A stretch of DNA of 11,477 nucleotides from Gammaproteobacteria bacterium UBA7376 (lineage in GTDB: Bacteria; Pseudomonadota; Gammaproteobacteria; Pseudomonadales; Azotimanducaceae), in NCBI GenBank assembly GCA_002470275.1, contig DKNY01000004.1, positions 1 through 11,477 on the forward strand. Direction: 5' to 3'. The notes under the pieces are model-generated. The model was not told where the DNA came from. It did no database searches and saw only the letters and a program-made list of their open reading frames with translations. Below are positions 5,760 to 11,477 of this stretch, piece after piece. The position numbers and the translations under genes were made by a program. Numbering within the stretch: the stretch's first letter is position 1; each line of letters begins with the position of its first letter.

Positions 5760-7181
5760 CTACCCGTCTTCTGCCAGCAACCTGCCCTGTTTCCAGATGG
5801 CTAGCGTTTTCTGGCGCGCCTCTGAGAGATCCACCATGGGGCTGGGATAGCCTGCAGCGCCACCGTGCCGCCAGGGTTCAAAGATATGTCGCGTGGGTAG
5901 ATCGGCAAGTTCCGGCACCATGCTACGAACGAAATCCCCCGACGGATCAAATCGCTCAGCCTGACGCACTGGGTTAAAGATTCGGAAGTAGGGTACGGCA
6001 TCGGTGCCGGTGGAGGCACTCCACTGCCAGCCTCCGTTGTTGGCAGCCAGCTCGCCATCCACCAACTGCCGCATAAAGTAGGCTTCTCCCAGGCGCCAAT
6101 CCAGAAACAGTTGTTTGGCCAAGAACGTCGCGGTGACCATTCGGAGTCGATTGTGCATCCAACCAGTTGTATTGAGCTGGCGCATGCCGGCGTCCACCAG
6201 CGGAAGCCCCGTTTCGCCACGTTGCCACCGTTCCAGGGCCTCCTGATCTGTGCCCCAGGGCAGCGAATCGGTTTCTGTCTTAAAGGCATGACCCATGGCC
6301 AGTTTTGGGTAGGCGGCGAGAATATGACTATAGAATTCTCGCCAGATCAGTTCACTTACCCAGGTATTAATGCCCTCGGAGGCGCCGACCAGGCGCCTGC
6401 CATTGGCGGCGTGGGCGGCATGCAGACACTGTCGGGGGGATATTGTGCCGATGGCTAAGTGGGGAGAAAGAACGCTGGTCCCGCGTTGGGCTGGGAAGTC
6501 GCGACTCGCCTGGTAGCTCTGAATGCGGGTTTTTATGAAACTTTTTAGCAGCGTCATCGCAGCTGTCTGACCGGCTTTCCAGAGCTGTTCGCCAATGGAT
6601 TTATCCATGTCGCCAACACGCTGTGGTGTGGCGGAGGGTGAGGGTTGTGGTCCCTGAGGTTTGGGGGCGGGTAGGGGGTCGATATGATCGGGCCGGTAAT
6701 CGGCCAGCCATCTTTTTTTGAAGGGCGTGAACACTGAATAGGGGCTGCCATCCGGCTTCACGACGCTGCCGGGAGGCATGCTAGTTTGACTGCTAAAAGT
6801 CTCAACGCGGATGCCTGCATGCTGCATGACCTGGGCCACGGCTTGATCTCGCCGAGACTCATTTATCGCGACTTCTTCGTTAAAAAATAGGGCGTCGGCA
6901 CCCAGAGATTGAGCACACTTTAAGATGGCCTCTGGGGCCTGCACAAAATCTTTGGCCGTACAGATTTGGAGCGAGATTCCGAGTTGGCTCAACTGCTCCG
7001 ACAGTCGATCGACGCTGCGTAGGATCAGTGCGATTTTAAAATCCGATAGGCCGTGTTGCTGCCATTGCACCGGGGTCAACAAATAGACGGCAGTGACGTG
7101 AGCGCCTTGGGCGGCGCCATGCAGCGCAGGATGATCTGTCGTTCTTAGATCGTTACGAAACCAAACCAGGTGGCGACGCAT
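5760..7181 (-). CDS. phrB: Deoxyribodipyrimidine photolyase (class I CPD photolyase)
   Basis: This 473-aa flavoprotein uses blue/near-UV light to split cyclobutane pyrimidine dimers in DNA. The N-terminal antenna domain begins HLVWFRNDLRTTDHPAL, and PPGSV and SPYSVFTPFKKRW (to about residue 158) match the folate-binding photolyases of the E. coli PhrB type. The C-terminal FAD domain has WVSELIWREFY (Glu277, Trp280 at the lesion pocket), MRQLNTTGWMHNRLRM, and a long DGELAANNGGWQWSAS-to-FRIFNP stretch. The electron-transfer Trp triad is intact by alignment with E. coli W306/W359/W382 (here W309, W362, W385), as is the FAD-contacting Asn381. GAGG lies 7 nt before the ATG. The gene lies between the kinase and regulator genes, and 132 bp separates it from the regulator stop, so it may use its own promoter or read-through. 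Confidence 0.95.
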   Translation of the reverse strand: MRRHLVWFRNDLRTTDHPALHGAAQGAHVTAVYLLTPVQWQQHGLSDFKIALILRSVDRLSEQLSQLGISLQICTAKDFVQAPEAILKCAQSLGADALFFNEEVAINESRRDQAVAQVMQHAGIRVETFSSQTSMPPGSVVKPDGSPYSVFTPFKKRWLADYRPDHIDPLPAPKPQGPQPSPSATPQRVGDMDKSIGEQLWKAGQTAAMTLLKSFIKTRIQSYQASRDFPAQRGTSVLSPHLAIGTISPRQCLHAAHAANGRRLVGASEGINTWVSELIWREFYSHILAAYPKLAMGHAFKTETDSLPWGTDQEALERWQRGETGLPLVDAGMRQLNTTGWMHNRLRMVTATFLAKQLFLDWRLGEAYFMRQLVDGELAANNGGWQWSASTGTDAVPYFRIFNPVRQAERFDPSGDFVRSMVPELADLPTRHIFEPWRHGGAAGYPSPMVDLSEARQKTLAIWKQGRLLAEDG

Positions 7182-7211
7182 AAGGAGCCCTCGATAAAAC
7201 CAAGGGGTTAG

Positions 7212-7242
7212 AGTATGCGTATCCAGGTGATTATTTGGTCAA
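7212..7242 (-). promoter_or_regulatory. Possible promoter of the photolyase gene
   Basis: On the minus strand TTGACC (7237-7242) is followed after 19 bp by CATACT (7212-7217), a near-consensus sigma-70 -35 and a 4/6 match to -10. Transcription would start about 20-25 bp before the photolyase ATG. The spacer is longer than the optimal 17, so this is tentative. Confidence 0.28.
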
Positions 7243-7255
7243 CGCCCGACCGAGA

Positions 7256-7290
7256 GAGACAGCAAAGAGAGCGGATAAGCCGCCTGTCTC
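7256..7290 (-). repeat. Interrupted inverted repeat between the regulator and photolyase genes
   Basis: GAGACAG (7256-7262) and CTGTCTC (7284-7290) are perfect 7-bp arms. They enclose a second stem, GCGG (7271-7274) with CCGC (7280-7283) around ATAAG. The two stems are contiguous on one side and separated by an 8-nt bulge (CAAAGAGA) on the other. It starts 23 bp after the regulator stop codon. There is no T-run after it, so it is not a standard intrinsic terminator. It could be a transcript-processing or end-protecting hairpin. Confidence 0.35.
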
Positions 7291-7313
7291 AGTAAGTGGT
7301 CAAGATTCCTACG

Positions 7314-8006
7314 TCAGATCTCTCCACTCTCTCTGAGGCAATAGCCCTGTCCTTGGCGCGTGTGCAGCAGCGCTTGGTCAAAGGGGCGGTCTATCACCCG
7401 TCTGAGGTTGTAAATATGACTGCGCAGGGTATCGCTGTCCGGTGGCTCGTCACCCCATAGCTCTCGTTCTAAGGCGGCTCGAGTCACAACCTTGGGAGAT
7501 TCTCGGATGAGCACGTGCAGAATATTAAATAGGGTCCGAGATAGGGTAAGCGGTTGGTCGTCTCTGACCACCTCCATTGTGTCTAAATTCAGCTGCAGTC
7601 CACCTACTGTGTACTCTCGTTCCAGGTGCTGGCTGCGTCTGATGACGGCGTCAAGACGGGCTTCAAGTTCAGGCATATCAAAGGGCTTGACTAGGTAATC
7701 GTCAGCACCGGATTCGAACCCCTTGAGTTTGTCGGGGAGCTGATCCCGAGCTGTTAGCATGATGATTGGAGTCGTGATGTTGGCGTCGTTGCGAAGGCGA
7801 CGGCAGACGGTCAAACCGTCAACCCCCGGTAGCATGACATCTAAGACGATGGCGTCGTAAGTATTGGTGACGCCCAGATGCATGGCGGTAAGGCCATCGC
7901 CAGCGTAGTCAACGATGTACTGGCTTGCCTCTAGATAGGCACCAACGGTCTCGGCGAGTTCTTGGTGGTCCTCGACCAGCAGAATGGCCTTACTCGGTGT
8001 CCTCAT
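7314..8006 (-). CDS. OmpR/PhoB-family response regulator
   Basis: This 230-aa protein has a receiver domain at 1-123 and a C-terminal winged-helix DNA-binding domain from about 133. The receiver has the acidic pair Glu12-Asp13, phospho-acceptor Asp56 in VLDVMLPGVDG, Thr85 in MLTARD, and Lys107 in DDYLVKPF, all canonical. The effector domain shows LTLSRTLFNILHVLI, RAALERELWG, and SDTLRSHIYNLRRVI followed by HTRQGQGYCL, the OmpR/PhoB recognition helix and wing pattern. I chose ATG 8006 over a longer in-frame start at 8087 because AGGAAG sits 5 nt upstream and because receiver domains begin just before the ILLVED strand. It follows the S41 protease gene on the same strand after a 104-bp gap. The likely cognate kinase is at 4423-5733. 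The candidate direct repeat at 2386-2403 has the geometry bound by this family. Confidence 0.93.
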   Translation of the reverse strand: MRTPSKAILLVEDHQELAETVGAYLEASQYIVDYAGDGLTAMHLGVTNTYDAIVLDVMLPGVDGLTVCRRLRNDANITTPIIMLTARDQLPDKLKGFESGADDYLVKPFDMPELEARLDAVIRRSQHLEREYTVGGLQLNLDTMEVVRDDQPLTLSRTLFNILHVLIRESPKVVTRAALERELWGDEPPDSDTLRSHIYNLRRVIDRPFDQALLHTRQGQGYCLRESGEI

Positions 8007-8110
8007 AGAGCTTCCTGTGTCGTCGCATGCATCGGTAGATGAACATTGGCATAAACTATTCGTTGATGCTAGATCGCCGTGCTGCAAGTTTGCGACAGAG
8101 CTTAGATGCG

Positions 8111-9778
8111 CTAGGGCTGCTCTCGTAGGAGAATGCGTCCCGGTCTCTGTGGGCGTGCGATCACCTGATCCGAACTCACGGGCCTGGACTTCGTGGTTGG
8201 CGTGACGGTGGCGAGGCTGCTTGACGCGGGGCAGCCGCCCTCATTGAGCCGGTATGCCAGCGCGGACTGGAGGAGGGACTCAGACCCAGACCCGAGAGGC
8301 GAGTAGTTTTCTCCGACCGTACAGCCCGGCAGTTGGTCAGATGATAGCGTGTTGTCTGTGTCACTGATCGGGGCAAAGCCCTCGCTATAATCCCCAAAGC
8401 CTTTAGCGTTAATGCCCTTGAACTGGATTGTGAAGTACGTTGTGCCGCAGTTGTTCTGGGGATAGAAACCGTAGGGTTTGCCACAGGTGTTGCTGCCGAA
8501 TTGGTAGACAGGGATGTCGATGCCGCGTAAGCCATTGATCAGAGATTCTGATGCCGAGCAGGTAGCGGAGGTCGTGAGGACAAACAGGCGGTTTAGTTCC
8601 AGCCAAGGTAGCGCCGTGTTCGCTGGGACCGAGAAACCGACAGCCGTTGTTAGGAAGGGGTCGGGGCTTAGACTCTCCAGAGTGACCGGGTTCGTGTTTG
8701 GGTACTTATCGTTGAACTGGAGTTCTTCGAACGTGCGGCCAGAGGCAGCGCCAGGGCCGACGAGCATATAGGCAAGCTGGCTAGCAATCGCCAGTAGGCC
8801 TCCGCCGTTGTAGCGAATATCCAGGACCACATCCACAACGTCTGCTTCTTGGAAGGACTCGATGGCAGCGACTAACTGTGCCTCAGACGGATCATTAAAA
8901 CTGTTAAATACGAGATAGCCCACGGCGCCCGTATCGGTTTCTAGAATCTCAGTGAGAAGCACGGGGGGCTCGGTGACGATCCCGGCAGTCACGTTGATCG
9001 TGCGGGTTTCTGTCGCCCCTAAATCTCTCACCTCAAGTTCGTGGCTTGCCCCGGCCTCCGGGAACAAACCGCGATTGAGGGTATCAACATCACTGCCATA
9101 GGCCACATCGACACCGTCTACCGAGAGGATACTTGCCCCCCGCTCCAGCACGACGTTGGGGTTGAGACGGGCAAAATCATCCACTACATAGCTGACAATG
9201 ATCTCCCGAGGCGGAGACCCGCTGATCAACTCAAGCCTGACCCCGTAGCCCGCCTCTTGCCCGCTGCTTTGGCGTTGCTGATATTCCGCTGTGTCTTGAA
9301 AGAAATGAAATTGATCCTTCTCCGTGCCCGATGGCGTTAGCGCGAAGGTTCTCAGGAGGTCGAAATAGTCCCGTACATCGTTTGTGTTCTCATCATAGAC
9401 GGCGGGATCAACATCGTTGATCTCGTCGTACCAGAGATAGGTATCGTTGCTCCATGAGCGAAGAAAGTAATTTTCGTCTAGGAAGTCGCCTGGCTGGTCC
9501 GGATAAAGCCCTCCAGTGAAGGGGTCGGTGCCCTGCCTCGGGGCGCCACACTGCGCCTGAAAGTTACTAGCGGGAGAAAAAACGCCCCGACTAAAATCGC
9601 TTCCCTGGGTTGGCGTCGTTGGTGACACCGGCGCGAGGGCCTGATTGCCGCCTCCGCCGCCTCCGCCGCCGCACCCAATCAGTACGAGGCAATAGGTGAC
9701 AAGCGCGAGAGTCCGGGGTCGGTACGGACCTAGGCTCTGGTGAGAGGATTCAATCAATCTATAGAGGCCATACAGCAT
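8111..9778 (-). CDS. S41-family (C-terminal processing) peptidase lipoprotein with PDZ domain
   Basis: From ATG 9778 this is a 555-aa protein. Residues 23-36 form a lipoprotein signal (LALVTYCLVLIGC, Cys36) directly followed by eight glycines, a flexible tether common in proteobacterial S41 lipoproteins. A PDZ-like domain spans about 170-275, including the GASILSVDGVDV core. The tail-specific protease domain has VVLDIRYNGGG at 317-327, the nucleophile Ser408 in TCSASESL, and the general base Lys434 in NTCGKPYG, a Ser-Lys dyad spaced as in Prc/CtpA (26 residues here versus 25). Several Cys suggest disulfides outside the cytoplasm. It would cleave envelope proteins from their C-termini; the substrate is unknown. 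The frame extends upstream to 9874. ATG 9838 has AAGGA just before it but would make the n-region over 50 residues long, so I prefer 9778 despite its weak ribosome binding site. The C-terminal tail of about 40 residues is low-complexity. Confidence 0.88.
   Translation of the reverse strand: MLYGLYRLIESSHQSLGPYRPRTLALVTYCLVLIGCGGGGGGGGNQALAPVSPTTPTQGSDFSRGVFSPASNFQAQCGAPRQGTDPFTGGLYPDQPGDFLDENYFLRSWSNDTYLWYDEINDVDPAVYDENTNDVRDYFDLLRTFALTPSGTEKDQFHFFQDTAEYQQRQSSGQEAGYGVRLELISGSPPREIIVSYVVDDFARLNPNVVLERGASILSVDGVDVAYGSDVDTLNRGLFPEAGASHELEVRDLGATETRTINVTAGIVTEPPVLLTEILETDTGAVGYLVFNSFNDPSEAQLVAAIESFQEADVVDVVLDIRYNGGGLLAIASQLAYMLVGPGAASGRTFEELQFNDKYPNTNPVTLESLSPDPFLTTAVGFSVPANTALPWLELNRLFVLTTSATCSASESLINGLRGIDIPVYQFGSNTCGKPYGFYPQNNCGTTYFTIQFKGINAKGFGDYSEGFAPISDTDNTLSSDQLPGCTVGENYSPLGSGSESLLQSALAYRLNEGGCPASSSLATVTPTTKSRPVSSDQVIARPQRPGRILLREQP
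9652..9675. repeat. CCG/CCT trinucleotide tract encoding the poly-Gly linker
   Basis: A run of CCG/CCT triplets encodes the eight glycines right after the lipidated Cys of the S41 protease. Triplet tracts like this can vary in copy number in frame and so change the tether length without breaking the gene. Confidence 0.6.
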
Positions 9779-9969
9779 GTTAGGATACTTCTCAGAGGTC
9801 CTTTGATACGTCTCTGCACCAACGGCCCTGGGCAGCATTTTTCCTTTTTTGACCCAAACCGCCTTTGCGTGCACCCTATCTTTAACAAATTGGCGTCTTT
9901 AATTCCAATGCCGTCCTATTGACCCCTTCGCCGGGCAGACACTAAGACGATGCAACCGATATCCTGCCT

Positions 9970-10674
9970 ATGGCCGATGATTTTGAACACGAGGGTTTGA
10001 GCATTCGGATTTTTCGAAGTTCGCGTCGACGCACGGCAATGATACGCGTGGATACGGAGGGCATTTCAATGCGAGTGCCCCAGACGCTGGCGGAAGACAA
10101 AGTTCGCAGCTTACTGACGCAGAAACGAAAGTGGATCGATCAAAAGCTCTTGGTGGCCGAGCAACAGCGCGAGCTTATGCCAGGGCTTGAACTAGCGGAT
10201 GGCACGCAAATTCCCTTGCTTGGCCAGCCGCGCCGACTGAAAACGACTGTGGGCCTGACCGATGGGGTAGCCGACGACGGAACAATCATTGAAGTTCAGG
10301 TCAAGGACAACCGGTTTACCACAAATAAAATACGCCGCCTGTTGGAAAACTGGCTACGCAACCGTGCTAAGCAGGAAATTGATTTCGCCGTGAACGTTTA
10401 CGCCCAGCGCCTGGGGCTGACCCCCACAGCGGTGGAGGTTAAGACCTACCGGGCACGCTGGGGAAGTTGCCAGCCTGATGGCCGAGTCCAGTTCAATTGG
10501 CGTTTGGTGCATGCACCCCTGCCTATCATTGACTATGTCGTGGTGCATGAGTTGTGTCATCTGGAGCAGCGCAATCATGGGGCAGAATTTTGGGGGCTGG
10601 TGGAAAAATGGATGCCCGACTATCGGGACCGAAAACGATGGCTGAAGGAAAACGGTATTCGTTTGCAGTGTTAG
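9970..10674 (+). CDS. YgjP/SprT-like zinc metallopeptidase (DUF45, M48-type)
   Basis: This 234-aa cytoplasmic protein belongs to the YgjP-like metallopeptidase family (DUF45). The zinc site is HELCH at 193-197 (His193, Glu194, His197) with a third ligand likely at His203 in RNHGAEFW. The family block KTYRARWGSCQPDGRVQFNWRL (about 158-179) precedes it. The C-terminal EKWMPDYRDRKRWLKENG is also typical. The N-terminal half has the usual SRRRTAMIRVDTEG and KRKWI segments. There is no signal peptide or membrane segment. Length matches the family (about 230-250 aa). The E. coli homologue has no firmly established role; relation to SprT/Wss1-like proteases suggests action on protein or nucleoprotein substrates, but that is weak inference. 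It is divergent from the S41 protease with 191 bp between starts. No strong Shine-Dalgarno sequence is seen before ATG 9970. Confidence 0.9.
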   Translation: MADDFEHEGLSIRIFRSSRRRTAMIRVDTEGISMRVPQTLAEDKVRSLLTQKRKWIDQKLLVAEQQRELMPGLELADGTQIPLLGQPRRLKTTVGLTDGVADDGTIIEVQVKDNRFTTNKIRRLLENWLRNRAKQEIDFAVNVYAQRLGLTPTAVEVKTYRARWGSCQPDGRVQFNWRLVHAPLPIIDYVVVHELCHLEQRNHGAEFWGLVEKWMPDYRDRKRWLKENGIRLQC

Positions 10675-10893
10675 CGCAGCCCAAAAAAGGTCGGCTTAAC
10701 AAGGGCGTTCAAAGGCAGGATATCTCGGTTCTCCATGCCGGTGTGGGGCTCTCGAAGTCTGAGGCCATGAGCTGATTTTTATGCTCCGAGCGATGACTCT
10801 TTGGCATGATGGGGTGCGGGTTTTCGCGCCCTGAGGTTGGGACGAAAATCGGCACGGGATTGAAGGAAACAAGCACCATTCGAAGGAGCAACG

Positions 10894-11477
10894 ATGCAAG
10901 CAGACACCCCTACCGTCACCACCGTTGGCGTCGAAAACAAGAGCCGTGCATTGAGCACGTTGGTCACCGCCTTTGCCGCCGACCCCTTCGTTCGATGGCT
11001 CTTCCCCGATGCAGAGATCTTTCTTAACAATGCTGCGCTGGGATTCGAAAATTTTGGTGGCCAGGCTTTTCATACCGCGTCGGCGTATCAGATCAGCGAC
11101 TTCGCCGGGGTTGCGCTTTGGATCCGGCCGGGTACGGAGGCGGACGACGGACCCTTTTCAGAGTTGCTCCTTCGCACCGTTGCCGAAGGGCGGCTGCCTG
11201 AGGTCGGCCAGGCCTTCGCACAAATTGAGGACTTCCATCCCAAGGAGCCGCATTGGTATTTGCCCTTGATAGGCGTTGATCCCGGACACCAGGGCAGGGG
11301 CCTAGGCGCTCAACTGATGAAACATGCGCTGGCGCGCTGTGACGCGGACGGCCTTCCTGCGTATCTTGAATCATCGAATCCGGCAAACATCTCACTCTAT
11401 GAGCGCTTTGGGTTCGAGGTCATCGGCAAAATTCAGACCGAATCCTCGCCGCCCATGCACCCGATGTGGCGACCTGC
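10894..11477 (+). CDS. GNAT-family N-acetyltransferase (3' end outside window)
   Basis: An ATG at 10894 opens 194 codons that stay open to the right edge. GAAGGAG lies 5 nt upstream (10882-10888), an almost perfect Shine-Dalgarno sequence. The translation begins MQADTPTVTTVGVENKSRAL. It has a GNAT motif A, LIGVDPGHQGRGLGAQLM at about 125-142, with the Q/RxxGxG/A pyrophosphate-binding loop (HQGRGLGA). Motif B follows as YLESSNPANISLYERFGFEV at about 157-176. It would transfer an acetyl group from acetyl-CoA to an amine on a small molecule or protein; the substrate is not predictable. The region ending in HPMWRP resembles the C-terminus of family members, so only a few codons are probably missing. 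It lies 219 bp downstream of the metallopeptidase and probably has its own promoter. Confidence 0.85.
   Translation, partial: MQADTPTVTTVGVENKSRALSTLVTAFAADPFVRWLFPDAEIFLNNAALGFENFGGQAFHTASAYQISDFAGVALWIRPGTEADDGPFSELLLRTVAEGRLPEVGQAFAQIEDFHPKEPHWYLPLIGVDPGHQGRGLGAQLMKHALARCDADGLPAYLESSNPANISLYERFGFEVIGKIQTESSPPMHPMWRP

Noticed and set aside
5801..6289. 162-codon minus-strand frame within the photolyase
   Set aside because: It overlaps the photolyase in another frame; all conserved photolyase motifs are in the main frame.
8007..8087. N-terminal extension of the response regulator (27 residues)
   Set aside because: The extension is Ser/Cys-rich and unlike a receiver domain; the ATG at 8006 has a good ribosome binding site.
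9779..9874. N-terminal extension of the S41 peptidase
   Set aside because: It would place the lipobox more than 50 residues from the start, too far for a lipoprotein signal peptide; ATG 9838 has AAGGA nearby, so this is not fully excluded.
10812..10831. GGGTGCG-GGTTTT-CGCGCCC hairpin as intrinsic terminator after the metallopeptidase
   Set aside because: The 7-bp stem is real (one G.T pair), but no T-run follows on either strand and it is 137 bp past the stop codon.
10696..11073. Minus-strand frames at the right end
   Set aside because: They are shadows of the GNAT gene on the plus strand, which has a strong ribosome binding site and the acetyl-CoA motif.

Overview
The window is about 11.5 kb of moderately GC-rich, densely coding chromosome. 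It looks like a proteobacterium, most likely a marine or aquatic gammaproteobacterium. The supporting signs are an E. coli-like class I photolyase, lipoproteins with typical Gram-negative lipoboxes, a poly-glycine linker after the lipobox Cys of an S41 peptidase, and a COG2907/DUF2878/DUF1295 lipid gene set. The genus assignment is inference; no rRNA or other marker gene is present. I see no mobile element, CRISPR array, tRNA or rRNA.

Layout from left to right. (1) Positions 1-81 (-): the first 27 codons of a secreted protein, cut by the window edge, with a clear signal peptide and a strong Shine-Dalgarno sequence. A perfect inverted repeat lies in its upstream region. (2) Positions 252-2329 (-): a two-gene unit of an NTF2/SnoaL-like lipoprotein followed by a DUF1295 membrane protein fused to a periplasmic C-terminal domain. 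(3) Positions 2330-2473: a 144-bp divergent control region with two separate families of short repeats. (4) Positions 2474-4333 (+): a COG2907 FAD-dependent oxidoreductase and a DUF2878 membrane protein. (5) Positions 4423-5733 (+): a two-component sensor kinase preceded by a nested inverted repeat that covers its ribosome binding site. (6) Positions 5760-7181 (-): CPD photolyase, convergent with the kinase. (7) Positions 7314-8006 (-): an OmpR/PhoB-type response regulator, the likely partner of the kinase although it lies across the photolyase on the opposite strand. (8) Positions 8111-9778 (-): an S41-family protease lipoprotein with a PDZ domain. (9) Positions 9970-10674 (+): a YgjP/SprT-like zinc metallopeptidase. 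(10) Positions 10894 to the window end (+): a GNAT acetyltransferase open at the right edge.

How the genes may work together. The lipid genes on both sides of the divergent region belong to families that co-occur in proteobacterial clusters linked to fatty-acyl modification and the photo-oxidative (singlet oxygen) stress response. In Rhodobacter, photolyase and COG2907 genes belong to the RpoE-ChrR regulon. Here the methyltransferase, DUF1365 and ECF sigma/ChrR genes are absent from the window, and a two-component system sits at the locus instead. The divergent promoter region contains a direct repeat with the 7-4-7 geometry used by PhoB/OmpR-type regulators. My working hypothesis is a membrane-lipid modification and DNA photorepair locus controlled by this kinase/regulator pair. 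That is inference from layout and motifs. The protease, metallopeptidase and acetyltransferase genes on the right look like ordinary neighbours.
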